Shown one piece after another: positions 29,167 to 37,841 of a stretch of 64,000 bases of DNA. Each line of letters opens with the position of its first letter. Position 1 is the stretch's first letter. Below the pieces are notes generated by a model, which was given only the letters and a program-made list of their open reading frames with translations, was not told the origin of the DNA and ran no database searches. This DNA comes from Dyadobacter crusticola DSM 16708 (GTDB taxonomy: Bacteria > Bacteroidota > Bacteroidia > Cytophagales > Spirosomataceae). The position numbers were made by a program, and so were the translations under genes. The stretch is from NCBI RefSeq assembly GCF_000701505.1, contig NZ_JNJB01000006.1, positions 310,001 through 374,000 of the forward strand, given 5' to 3'.

Positions 29167-31179
29167 AACGCCGGCAAGCTGTTGCAAGGCTTCTTCCACG
29201 TTGGTAACAGGCAGCTGACAGGTTTTATCAAAGCAAATGTAAATCGCCGTCTGATTGTTGATTTCGGTCCGGTTTTGCAACAATGGAAGCTCCGAGGCTG
29301 CCGTAGTGCCCATTACGACTTTGTTTGGCACAAAAAAGCGGTCGAAGTCCTTACGAACCTGATCTGCCTGGGCGCCAACGATTGCTACTTCCGCAGTCGG
29401 TACCGCGTGCTGGCAGTACAGCGCGGCCCAGTTGGTTACCCACTGCACATCAGAAAGCAGCAGCCGACTGATTTTTGAAAGCATTTTATTGGTAATATCC
29501 AGGTACTCGCTCTTATCTGTAATCAATGAGAGCGTATACAGGTTATGTGCCATGATGGAGTTGGAGCCGGGAATTACATTATCGAAAAGCTCTTTTTTCC
29601 TCGCAATCAAAGCTTCTCCATACACATCTGTAAAGTTGAAAAAACCTTCCTGCTCATCGTAAAAATTGGTCAGAGTGTAGGAAGTAAGTTCTTCCGCTTT
29701 ACGGATCCAGTGTTCCTCAAAAGTGATTTGGTACAAGGAGAGACAAGCGCCGATAACTGCGGCATAATCTTCCAGAAAACCGGTCACCGAAGCTTTTCCA
29801 TTTTTGTAACTGTGGAGCAAACGTCCTTCGGCGCTCATTTTTTCAAATACAAAATTGCCCGCTGATACAGCCATTTCCCTGATTTCCTCATCGCCAAGCG
29901 CACGGTATGCAGCTGCAAGACCTGTAATCAGCAGCCCATTCCATGAGGCAAGTATCTTATCGTCAAGCCCAGGTCGCACGCGGTGACTGCGATGTTCGAA
30001 GAGTATATCCAGCGTGCGGCGGTAATTTGCTTCAAACTGATCATGGTAGATCCCAGCGGCTTTCGCCGTATGAACTGGCGCTTCTGTAAGATGCAGATGA
30101 TTGAAGCCGTGTTCCCAGTTGCCGTGGCCTGATATGTTATATAGTTTGGAAAACCAGTTGAAATCATCGCCTAATATTTCACGCAGCTCAGCTTCGGTCC
30201 AGATGTAAAATTTACCTTCCACACCTTCACTGTCTGCATCCAGAGCCGAGTAGAACCCCCCTTCTGCATGCCGCATTTCACGACCTAACCATCCGATCGT
30301 TTGCCGGATCCGGTCGGCATATAATGGATTTTGGGTGAGCGAGTAAGCTTCCGAGAAGATTTCCAGCAGCTGCGCATTATCATAGAGCATTTTCTCAAAA
30401 TGCGGTATAAACCATTGATCATCGACAGAATACCGTGCCCAGCCGCCGCCAGCGTGGTCGTAAATTCCTCCCAGTGCGATCCGGTTCAGCGAAAGTTCAA
30501 TGTGGCGCAGCGCTTCTGGGTTCTGGCTGATGTCGTAGTAACGAAGCAGAAATTTGTAAATGGAAGGCATCGGAAACTTGGGCGCCCGGTTCATGCCACC
30601 ATTGTAGGTATCAAAGTTTTTTTGAAGCTGTTCAAACATTGAGTCTAAATGCGCGGCTTCAAATTCGGTATGCTGGGTGTTCAATCCATATTTTTCTGAA
30701 TCGGGAATTGCCATATTTTCCACGAATCCTTCGGCTGATTTTGCCAGCTCGTCGTGGTGGTTTTTAAATGCATTATCAATGCTTTTCAGCAGCTGCACCC
30801 AGTTCTGAGGAGGCAAATAGGTGACTCCGTAAAATGGTTTACTGTCGGGCAGCAAAAATACGTTCAGCGGCCAGCCGCCGCGCACGCCCATTGCCTGCAC
30901 TGCGTCCATGTACACCGCATCCACATCAGGCCGCTCTTCACGATCTACTTTAATGCAAACAAAATGCGCATTCATCACTTCGGCGATATCCTGCTTTTCA
31001 AAGCATTCCCGTTCCATCACGTGGCACCAGTGGCAGGCAGAATAGCCGATACTAACCAGAATAGGCTTGTTTTCCTGCCTGGCTTTTTCAAGCGCCTCAT
31101 TTCCCCATGGATACCAATCTACCGGATTGTGGGCATGTTGAAGTAAATACGGGCTGGTTTCCTGGGCAAGACGGTTCAT
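29161..31179 (-). CDS. thioredoxin-domain protein, DUF255 (YyaL/SSP411) family
   Basis: A 672-residue cytoplasmic protein with an N-terminal thioredoxin-like domain whose active site reads C49-H-W-C52-H, followed by G-G-W-P-L-N-V-F. The remainder is an (alpha/alpha)6-barrel with sequence such as G-G-W-A-R-Y-S-V-D and [13 protein letters not shown]. This is the conserved YyaL/spermatogenesis-associated-20 family, whose biochemical role is unclear. It starts nine bases after the T9SS-secreted protein gene, so the two share an operon. Confidence 0.92.
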   Translation of the reverse strand: MNRLAQETSPYLLQHAHNPVDWYPWGNEALEKARQENKPILVSIGYSACHWCHVMERECFEKQDIAEVMNAHFVCIKVDREERPDVDAVYMDAVQAMGVRGGWPLNVFLLPDSKPFYGVTYLPPQNWVQLLKSIDNAFKNHHDELAKSAEGFVENMAIPDSEKYGLNTQHTEFEAAHLDSMFEQLQKNFDTYNGGMNRAPKFPMPSIYKFLLRYYDISQNPEALRHIELSLNRIALGGIYDHAGGGWARYSVDDQWFIPHFEKMLYDNAQLLEIFSEAYSLTQNPLYADRIRQTIGWLGREMRHAEGGFYSALDADSEGVEGKFYIWTEAELREILGDDFNWFSKLYNISGHGNWEHGFNHLHLTEAPVHTAKAAGIYHDQFEANYRRTLDILFEHRSHRVRPGLDDKILASWNGLLITGLAAAYRALGDEEIREMAVSAGNFVFEKMSAEGRLLHSYKNGKASVTGFLEDYAAVIGACLSLYQITFEEHWIRKAEELTSYTLTNFYDEQEGFFNFTDVYGEALIARKKELFDNVIPGSNSIMAHNLYTLSLITDKSEYLDITNKMLSKISRLLLSDVQWVTNWAALYCQHAVPTAEVAIVGAQADQVRKDFDRFFVPNKVVMGTTAASELPLLQNRTEINNQTAIYICFDKTCQLPVTNVEEALQQLAGVS

Positions 31180-31188
31180 AATGCTGTT

Positions 31189-32820
31189 TTATTGGTTTAC
31201 AACTACCTTTTTGGTAATTGTTTGGGTCGGAGTGTCGAACCGGACAAAATATATGCCAGAAGAAAGATAAGGAAGCGCAACTGAGTGCCTGGTCTCTCCT
31301 GCTTGTGATTTAAGGAGCTTTTGGTAAAAACTTTGCCCTTTTGTGTTCAAAATTGTCATCGACACATCGCTGCTGCCATTAGCTCCTGTGAGTACCACGT
31401 TGATCTCACGTGATACAATGTGCGGATATACATATGCGTCTGAGAGTGGCTGCTCTACACCATTCACTGTATCGTCCAGGTCAAACTTGCAGAGAAATAC
31501 CTGCTTTCCATTCAATGTGATCGTGCGTGTCCATTTCTGGTGTGAGACCGCGATAGTTGTTTGCTGGTTGTCGGCAGCGTAAGGATTTTGAGCTGCGATC
31601 AGAATTTCCCTGCCTTTGACAACACCCCGCCAGACCGGGTTTTGCAGCTCCATATGATCGCGGGCTGACTGCGGTATTACCAGCTGGTAAGCGCCTTCAA
31701 ACATGCTCCTGAACTCGGAAAGCCGGTACAAACCATAAATAAAATGTTCGTAAGGTGCATAGTTTTCCTGACGGTTACCGGGAAAAAATGGGTTTTCCCA
31801 GAGCCAAAGCCCTTTTGCACCAGAGAAGAAGGGGAAAATAGCCGTAGCCTCGGCCTGGTACTTGTCGATCAGCGGCGTGTTCGGATCGTAGCTGTCGTGA
31901 ATTCTCATCCATACAAACGGAATGACGGGTTTGTTGCTCCAAGCTGCATTGGCTTCGATATTGAACAGCAGGTAAGAAAGATAATCCTTACCGATAGGAT
32001 GCGCATAACCATAATAGTAGTAAGGCGATGGCGACTGAAAATCAAGTGAATTGAAAAAGTTGCCTCCGATCTTACCACTGTTATCCTGAGCCAGGTAGTG
32101 TGTTCGCGCCAGGTTAGTGGTCCAGTCCTGCCAGGAATTAGAGGTGATATTAAGCCAGGTATTGCGGACCGGAACATCGCTGTAACTCGTTATTTGGGCA
32201 GTTACACCTTTTGCACGCAGCCGGTTGACAGCTTCTGCGTACCACCAGCGCATATCCCGTTTGTAGGTAAGCAAGAAATCCTGATCAGAAAGGTTGCGGT
32301 AATTTTGCGGGATCTGGTTATTCGTTTTTAATGCAAGAATGTCGCGGTCTTCTCGCTGCATTCGTTCAATGTCAAGGCACACAATATCTACATCAGTCAC
32401 GGTACCGGCAAAATTGTCCCAGTAATTGCGGTAGGCTGCTGTGTCGTTTCCCCACGGACTTCTGAGTGCATTATCCGCCCACGGCTGGTTGCCGCTCGAT
32501 GTCGCTACTCCGTACCAGAGCACAGCCCTTTGCTGGCGTGTAAGTGAGCCTGGCTCATTGCCGGAGAAGGAAGCGAGGTGACTAAATCCGTGCTGCAACG
32601 GCTGTGACTGTGTATCGCCGAAACGTGGGCCGCTGTAAATGATCTTGAATGGAAGGGAGAATGTTGGGAATTTGCCCCATTCTATGGTGTTGTTACCGGT
32701 AACCGGATTTAGTACAAATGCGGGCTGACAATCCTGTCCGAAGCACGTGAAACCGGTAAATAGCAGTAGGAAAAGTGTCGTATAAAATTCCTTAAAATAG
32801 ATTTTAGCAGATTGAATCAT
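31189..32820 (-). CDS. T9SS-secreted protein, possible glycosidase
   Basis: A 543-residue exported protein. The signal peptide ends about residue 28 (F-T-C-F-G-Q-D). The last 80 residues are a type A sorting domain for type IX secretion (M-T-I-L-N-T-K-G-Q-S-F-Y, then S-S-G-I-Y-F-V-R-F and K-K-V-V-V-N). The middle looks like a TIM-barrel with many Trp and Tyr residues and a D-I-V-C-L-D-I-E segment of the kind that carries a glycosidase acid, but I recognise no GH family. It would be released or fixed at the cell surface. It precedes the DUF255 gene by nine bases. Confidence 0.78.
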   Translation of the reverse strand: MIQSAKIYFKEFYTTLFLLLFTGFTCFGQDCQPAFVLNPVTGNNTIEWGKFPTFSLPFKIIYSGPRFGDTQSQPLQHGFSHLASFSGNEPGSLTRQQRAVLWYGVATSSGNQPWADNALRSPWGNDTAAYRNYWDNFAGTVTDVDIVCLDIERMQREDRDILALKTNNQIPQNYRNLSDQDFLLTYKRDMRWWYAEAVNRLRAKGVTAQITSYSDVPVRNTWLNITSNSWQDWTTNLARTHYLAQDNSGKIGGNFFNSLDFQSPSPYYYYGYAHPIGKDYLSYLLFNIEANAAWSNKPVIPFVWMRIHDSYDPNTPLIDKYQAEATAIFPFFSGAKGLWLWENPFFPGNRQENYAPYEHFIYGLYRLSEFRSMFEGAYQLVIPQSARDHMELQNPVWRGVVKGREILIAAQNPYAADNQQTTIAVSHQKWTRTITLNGKQVFLCKFDLDDTVNGVEQPLSDAYVYPHIVSREINVVLTGANGSSDVSMTILNTKGQSFYQKLLKSQAGETRHSVALPYLSSGIYFVRFDTPTQTITKKVVVNQ

Positions 32821-32947
32821 AAGAATGGCCAGACAAATTCGTTACTTTTGCGACGTGTATAATGTTGTTTTTCCGGGAAAAGCGAATGTATTTTACAAGA
32901 TTCAAACTACTCGGTAACTAGCCTGAAAATTTAAATCCAGAAGAATT

Positions 32948-33403
32948 ATGAAAAAAATATTGCTACTCGCCAGTCTTGTTCTTGGCCTTTTTATGGCAGC
33001 TTGTGACAAGGACAAAGATAAGAACGAAAACCCGCAGCCCACAGAAAAGGACAAAATACTCGTCAACTATCCGTGGCGCATGTCAAAGGTGACTGATTTG
33101 TCAGGTAAGGATATTCCGATCAATTTGCTGAATACGCAAACACAGGCGATCAAGCAGGTAATGGATATTCAGTTTATGCAAAACAATGTCACCAAAGCAA
33201 TTGACCAAAAGTCCAAGCAGGTGATCAATGGAGGTACCTGGTACCTGATCGATGAAGGAGCAATATTGGATATCTCAATCTCCGGGTTTGCCGGGAAGTT
33301 CGGCGTTGAGGAACTTACCAATAGCAGGATGCGGCTAAAAAGCACAATGCCTGTTAATGGAGTTGATCAGGAGACTATTATGGTATTTGAGCCCGTGATC
33401 TAG
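32948..33403 (+). CDS. small lipoprotein of unknown function
   Basis: A 151-residue lipoprotein with the lipobox M-A-A-C19 followed at once by the acidic and lysine-rich D-K-D-K-D-K-N-E-N, resembling the surface-export signal of Bacteroidota lipoproteins. The body has the lipocalin-like look of small Bacteroidota proteins (W-R-M-S-K-V-T-D-L-S-G, later G-G-T-W-Y-L). No function can be given. It is monocistronic, with a terminator after it. Confidence 0.8.
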   Translation: MKKILLLASLVLGLFMAACDKDKDKNENPQPTEKDKILVNYPWRMSKVTDLSGKDIPINLLNTQTQAIKQVMDIQFMQNNVTKAIDQKSKQVINGGTWYLIDEGAILDISISGFAGKFGVEELTNSRMRLKSTMPVNGVDQETIMVFEPVI

Positions 33404-33429
33404 GTCTTGTTTCGAATATATATGAGTGG

Positions 33430-33457
33430 AGCGGCGGATTAAATCTGCCGCTTTTCT
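33430..33457 (+). terminator. intrinsic terminator after lipoprotein gene
   Basis: Stem AGCGGC-GGAT/ATCT-GCCGCT with a three-base loop (33430-33452) and one G-T wobble, followed by TTTTCTTATTTT. Confidence 0.75.
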
Positions 33458-33480
33458 TATTTTGTGCCAAACATATTTGA

Positions 33481-34794
33481 ATGAAAAAGAATAACCCTTC
33501 TATCATTAACGCGTGGTGTATGTACGACTGGGCCAACTCGGTACATGCACTTGTAATCGTTTCCAGCATATTTCCGGTTTACTTTAGCGCAACTGCCCTC
33601 AGTGCCTCGGGGCGCCCGGAGGTAGACTTCTTCGGATTTTCCATTAAAAGCTCAGTGCTTTTTTCCTACACAGTTTCTGTTTCTTTCCTGATCACCGCCC
33701 TGCTTGTTCCCATTTGTACGGCAATCGCCGATTATACCGGCAAGAAAAAGCGATTTATGCAGTTCTTCTGTTATACTGGTGCATTGAGCTGCATGCTCCT
33801 TTATTTTTTTACAAAAGATACCCTGATAGCTTCAATCTTCCTTTTCGGTTTGAGCCTGGTAGGGTGGAGTGGGAGCATTGTTTTCTATGATTCCTATTTG
33901 CCCGAAATCGCAACGGAAGACAATTTCGACCGGTACAGCGCACGCGGATTTTCGCTGGGGTATCTTGGAAGTTGTCTGCTGCTGCTTTTCAACCTGAGCA
34001 TGGTCCTGTTCCCTGATTTCTATGGAATCACCCAAAAGGCGCTGCCTGCACGGATCTCGTTTTTTACTGTGGGACTTTGGTGGATACTATTCGCGCAAAT
34101 TCCCTTCCATTATCTGCCCGAAGGAAGAAGTGATAAGCAAAAAGGCGGCAGCTGGATTTTGAATGGATTCAGAGAGCTAAGCAAAGTATATGGCAATTTG
34201 CGGGAGCAGCCCTACCTGGCTAAGTTCCTGACTGCATTCTTTATTTATACAATGGGGCTTAGAACGGTGATGTATGTAGCTACAATTTTCGGCGCAAGCG
34301 AGTTGAAATTACCTTCCCAAAGCCTGATCATAACAGTACTGCTGATTCAGCTGGTGGGAATTGCGGGTTCCTACACCTTTGCCTGGCTCTCTGCTCAGAT
34401 AGGAAACATCTATGCATTGATGACTGGCGTCGTGATCTGGATCGGCATTTGTACCGGCGCCTACTATACCACCGAGGCAATGGAATTCTATATGATCGCC
34501 TGCACAGTCGGGATGGTAATGGGCGGTATTCAATCGCTTTCACGCTCGACTTACTCGAAGCTGATCCCCGAAAATGTGAGTGATACCGCCTCTTATTTCA
34601 GCTTTTATGACGTCACCGAAAAGCTGGCGATCGTGCTCGGTACCTTTATTTACGGAATGGTAGAACACATTACGGGCAGCATGCGCAACAGTATTCTAGC
34701 ATTACTTGTGATCTTCGTGCTGGGTCTCGTTTTGCTTTATCGCATTCCTTCTCTCAAAGTTTACCGCTTTGAATTGGATAAGAAAAGTAGCTGA
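33481..34794 (+). CDS. MFS transporter, UMF1-type
   Basis: A 437-residue protein with about twelve membrane segments. The N-terminus N-A-W-C-M-Y-D-W-A-N-S is typical of the UMF1 (Atg22-like) branch of the major facilitator superfamily, as is F-Y-D-S-Y-L-P-E-I-A in the middle. The bacterial substrate is unknown; the eukaryotic relative exports amino acids from the vacuole. It starts 24 bases after the terminator and appears to be transcribed alone. Confidence 0.92.
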   Translation: MKKNNPSIINAWCMYDWANSVHALVIVSSIFPVYFSATALSASGRPEVDFFGFSIKSSVLFSYTVSVSFLITALLVPICTAIADYTGKKKRFMQFFCYTGALSCMLLYFFTKDTLIASIFLFGLSLVGWSGSIVFYDSYLPEIATEDNFDRYSARGFSLGYLGSCLLLLFNLSMVLFPDFYGITQKALPARISFFTVGLWWILFAQIPFHYLPEGRSDKQKGGSWILNGFRELSKVYGNLREQPYLAKFLTAFFIYTMGLRTVMYVATIFGASELKLPSQSLIITVLLIQLVGIAGSYTFAWLSAQIGNIYALMTGVVIWIGICTGAYYTTEAMEFYMIACTVGMVMGGIQSLSRSTYSKLIPENVSDTASYFSFYDVTEKLAIVLGTFIYGMVEHITGSMRNSILALLVIFVLGLVLLYRIPSLKVYRFELDKKSS

Positions 34795-34981
34795 TTACAG
34801 CGCTATCCGGTGAATCTGACCTGGTTTTTGGCTTAATCAATCCGTTTATCTTCGTTGTTAAATCCCCCGCGCTGGCACAATTCTTATCGACTTTGGTTCA
34901 ACGTTGGTTACATTTTCACATATACATTGAGTGTTGCTGTACGTGAGTTCGGCTGCATTTGGAAATCAAATCAGGTAAAAG

Positions 34982-36805
34982 ATGCAAAATCACACCAATT
35001 ACGGGTCTTCCAAAAGCAGGGAAGCGTCCTTTGACACAGAAGCTTTTCGGGACGATCTTCCCCGGGCTGTCCTCCGACCAAATGAGTATATCCTGCTCGA
35101 CGGTGAATGGAAATTCGCTGTTGATGCAGAGGACAGGGGGCTGGTTGACAGCTGGTATGTGAAACACGATTTTACACGAACAGCAAACTGGCCGGGCAGC
35201 GTAGAACAGCATTTGGCTGGCTCACAGAACGAAATAGCCTCCTGGCAGGACAAGATTGTAGTTTGGTACGAAAGGAATTTTGAGCTGCCTGAACAAGCCG
35301 CGTCGGTGATAGCCAGCGACACTATTCTGCAGCTGACTTTTGGGGCCTGTGGATACGCAACGATGGTTTGGCTCAATGGGCATTTACTTTCCACGATTGA
35401 AGGGGATCAGATGCATACCGGAGAGTATACCTCATTTTCCTACGAACTTGAAATGCTGAAACCTGTTAACCGGCTTACGGTCCGGGTTGCCAGCAGTATG
35501 GATGCGGATATACCCCGCGGGAAGCAGGAATCGCACGTTTATAAACGCGGCGGAATCTGGTACCAGACCTTTACTGGCGCAGTCCGGAGTGTCTGGCTTG
35601 AAAAGGTGGAGAGAAACCGGCTGCGGTCGCGTGTGGGTGTGGTCAGCATCATTGAAGATAATTTAGTACGGTTTACATTGACAACCCGCATTCATGATCC
35701 GGGTAAGTATAAGATCAAACTATGTATTTTCCCTGTTGAAAGCGATGAGCTGGTAGCAGAAGACGAGTTTGAGCTGGTACTGGAAGCGGGTCAGAAATCT
35801 CAACGCCTCGTTATTGATCTCCCAAATGCGTCGCTTTGGTCCGTAGAAAGCCCCAACCTGTACCGGCTGGTCGCGCAGCTTATTGACGACGACGGTGCAA
35901 TTTCAGAGATTGAAACGAAGTTTGGTTTGAGGAAATTCGAGGCAAGAGGTAATAAGCTTTACTTGAATAACAAGCCCATTTACCTCGATGGGATCTTGTA
36001 CCAGCCGGGTAATTCAACTTACCATCAGATCAAAAAGCATTTGCTTGCGATGAAGGAACTTGGCTGCAATCTCGTCCGGATCCACATCGCCGGTGTAGAT
36101 CCGCGCATTTACAAGCTTGCAGACAAAATAGGAATTCTGCTATGGGTGGAGGTGCCCAGCCCGCATCAATCCACTTTCCAAAGTCGTGAGAATCACCGCG
36201 CGGAGCTGAAACGAATGGTAGCGCTAATTGGTACCCATCCTTCTGTAGTGATATGGAGCTTATACAATGAAGATTGGGGTGTGCAGGATATTGCGCACAA
36301 CCTGGAAACGCAGCAGTACATTATCGATATGTACCATTACATGCAAATTTCATATCCACAGTTCCTGGTTGTTGATAACGATGGCTGGCAGCACATTTCC
36401 CTGGAAGGAAGGCTTAAATCAGATCTTTTAACGGCACATTTATACACGCCGAACTTGGAGGATTGGAAAAGAATGCTTGATGATTTGAGAGACGGGAAAT
36501 TTGAAAAGGTAGCAGCTTTCCCGCTTGTGGTGGGAGATCCGTTTTTCTATCGCAAGCAGGTTCCATTGATAGTAAGTGAATGGGGTGGGTTTGGTTTCCA
36601 GGATTATGGCGGGCCAAAAGACGACGCTGCCCGTGCAAATCAAATCGCGCTTTACAAAGCAGAACTTCGTAAACGCGACATTTCTGGTGATGTTTACACA
36701 CAGGCCACTAACATTGAAGATGAACAAAATGGCTTAATTGACCCGGAAACAGGCGCGTTGAATGTTCCCGCCGGCCTGTTGGCATCGAAGCGCAATGCTC
36801 TTTGA
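34982..36805 (+). CDS. glycoside hydrolase family 2 enzyme
   Basis: A 607-residue GH2 enzyme with the sugar-binding jelly roll first (about 35-185), an immunoglobulin-like domain (about 190-325) and a TIM-barrel (about 330-600). The acid/base is E430 in W-S-L-Y-N-E-D-W, and the nucleophile is E533 in V-S-E-W-G-G. It could be a beta-galactosidase, glucuronidase or mannosidase. It has no signal peptide, so it should act in the cytoplasm on an imported sugar, which is less common in this phylum. No transporter or Sus-type genes are adjacent. Confidence 0.87.
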   Translation: MQNHTNYGSSKSREASFDTEAFRDDLPRAVLRPNEYILLDGEWKFAVDAEDRGLVDSWYVKHDFTRTANWPGSVEQHLAGSQNEIASWQDKIVVWYERNFELPEQAASVIASDTILQLTFGACGYATMVWLNGHLLSTIEGDQMHTGEYTSFSYELEMLKPVNRLTVRVASSMDADIPRGKQESHVYKRGGIWYQTFTGAVRSVWLEKVERNRLRSRVGVVSIIEDNLVRFTLTTRIHDPGKYKIKLCIFPVESDELVAEDEFELVLEAGQKSQRLVIDLPNASLWSVESPNLYRLVAQLIDDDGAISEIETKFGLRKFEARGNKLYLNNKPIYLDGILYQPGNSTYHQIKKHLLAMKELGCNLVRIHIAGVDPRIYKLADKIGILLWVEVPSPHQSTFQSRENHRAELKRMVALIGTHPSVVIWSLYNEDWGVQDIAHNLETQQYIIDMYHYMQISYPQFLVVDNDGWQHISLEGRLKSDLLTAHLYTPNLEDWKRMLDDLRDGKFEKVAAFPLVVGDPFFYRKQVPLIVSEWGGFGFQDYGGPKDDAARANQIALYKAELRKRDISGDVYTQATNIEDEQNGLIDPETGALNVPAGLLASKRNAL

Positions 36806-36896
36806 CACTCTTATGAAATGAGTGGATTTTTCTGTTTTTGGAAGAATAGGATTATCTGTAAATACTTGATGGCCTAGCATCGCATTACAAAAAAGC

Positions 36897-37460
36897 ATGG
36901 AACTTACGGAGAGGCAATGGCTGCTGTTTGATTTTGTCAAGGAAATGCACGGCACGCAAGTGCGGAAGTATTCAGGTAAGCCTTATTACACACATCTTCT
37001 GAGCGTCGCCGACACGGTGAGCCGATATTCCAATGAAGGTTGTGAAACTGAAATTGCGCTTTGCCACGACCTCATTGAGGATACGCCATGTTCGCTGGCT
37101 ACACTATCGGGTTTACTGATCAAGCTCGGCTATAATGTTCAGGAGGACGCTCAAATACTTGCTGCCGTCGATGATCTTACCGATAAGTACACGAGCGCCA
37201 AATATCCTCACCTTAACCGGGCTAAGAGAAAACAAATGGAAGCTGCGCGTATCATCTCTTCGAAACCAATCGCGCAAACTGTCAAGTATGCAGATATCAT
37301 CGATAATATCGTCTCCATTGCTGCAAGCGACAGGGGCTTTGCCCGTGTTTATCTTCGGGAAATCGATCATTATCTCTGGCGGCTAAACAAAGGCAATCCC
37401 GACCTGTATCAGGAATGCTGCACTGTTTTTACACAAACCCTGAAAACAGTCTCCTTCTAA
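36897..37460 (+). CDS. HD-domain hydrolase, MESH1/SpoT-like
   Basis: A 187-residue single HD domain. It carries the early H-G-T-Q-x-R-K-Y-S-G-x-P-Y-x-x-H segment, the metal pair in C-H-D-L-I-E-D-T, and K-Y-A-D-I-I-D-N later, all as in the (p)ppGpp hydrolase domain of SpoT and in MESH1. It would be a small alarmone (or NADPH) phosphohydrolase without a synthetase domain; the substrate is inferred. The next small gene begins 26 bases downstream. Confidence 0.8.
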   Translation: MELTERQWLLFDFVKEMHGTQVRKYSGKPYYTHLLSVADTVSRYSNEGCETEIALCHDLIEDTPCSLATLSGLLIKLGYNVQEDAQILAAVDDLTDKYTSAKYPHLNRAKRKQMEAARIISSKPIAQTVKYADIIDNIVSIAASDRGFARVYLREIDHYLWRLNKGNPDLYQECCTVFTQTLKTVSF

Positions 37461-37486
37461 CATTTACCACTTTGACAGAATGATGT

Positions 37487-37780
37487 ATGAATTCATCCGA
37501 ACAGAAAGATTTTGAACACGCGACTCCAACAGAGGATGAGATAAACGGAACCATCGACCGTTTACAGGAAAAACTGAAAGATGCGGGAACAGAAGGTGAG
37601 CTTGCAGAAGCTTACACTCAGGCTATTGAGATTCTGAGTAAACGGATAACCAATTACGAAGAGCTAGTCCTCCAATCCAAATCAGAAGCTTCTAAGACGC
37701 TTGGCGTGTTGGCGGTCCGCTATCTTAATGGGGAAACAGGCACGGATGTCCTGCTCAACTATCCATTCAAAAAACAATAG
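37487..37780 (+). CDS. small acidic protein of unknown function
   Basis: A 97-residue soluble, acidic, mostly helical protein (E-D-E-I-N-G-T-I-D-R-L-Q-E-K-L near the N-terminus). I recognise no family. It probably shares a transcript with the HD hydrolase upstream and is followed directly by a terminator whose stem includes its stop codon. Confidence 0.6.
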   Translation: MNSSEQKDFEHATPTEDEINGTIDRLQEKLKDAGTEGELAEAYTQAIEILSKRITNYEELVLQSKSEASKTLGVLAVRYLNGETGTDVLLNYPFKKQ

Positions 37781-37815
37781 CCTGTCCCAACAAAGGAACA
37801 GGCTATTCTTCTTAT
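37776..37815. terminator. bidirectional intrinsic terminator
   Basis: Stem AATAGCCTGT/ACAGGCTATT with two further G-C pairs after one mismatch. On the minus strand it is followed by a T-rich run (TTGTTTTTT), serving infB; on the plus strand the T run is weaker. Confidence 0.8.
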
Positions 37816-37841
37816 CTATAAACTCAGACCGGTTAACCGGC

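Noticed and set aside
32843..32850. TACTTTTG, a -7-type element upstream of the small lipoprotein gene
   Set aside because: It is a perfect -7 match but has no -33 partner and lies about 97 bases from the ATG; several such matches are expected by chance in the spacers.
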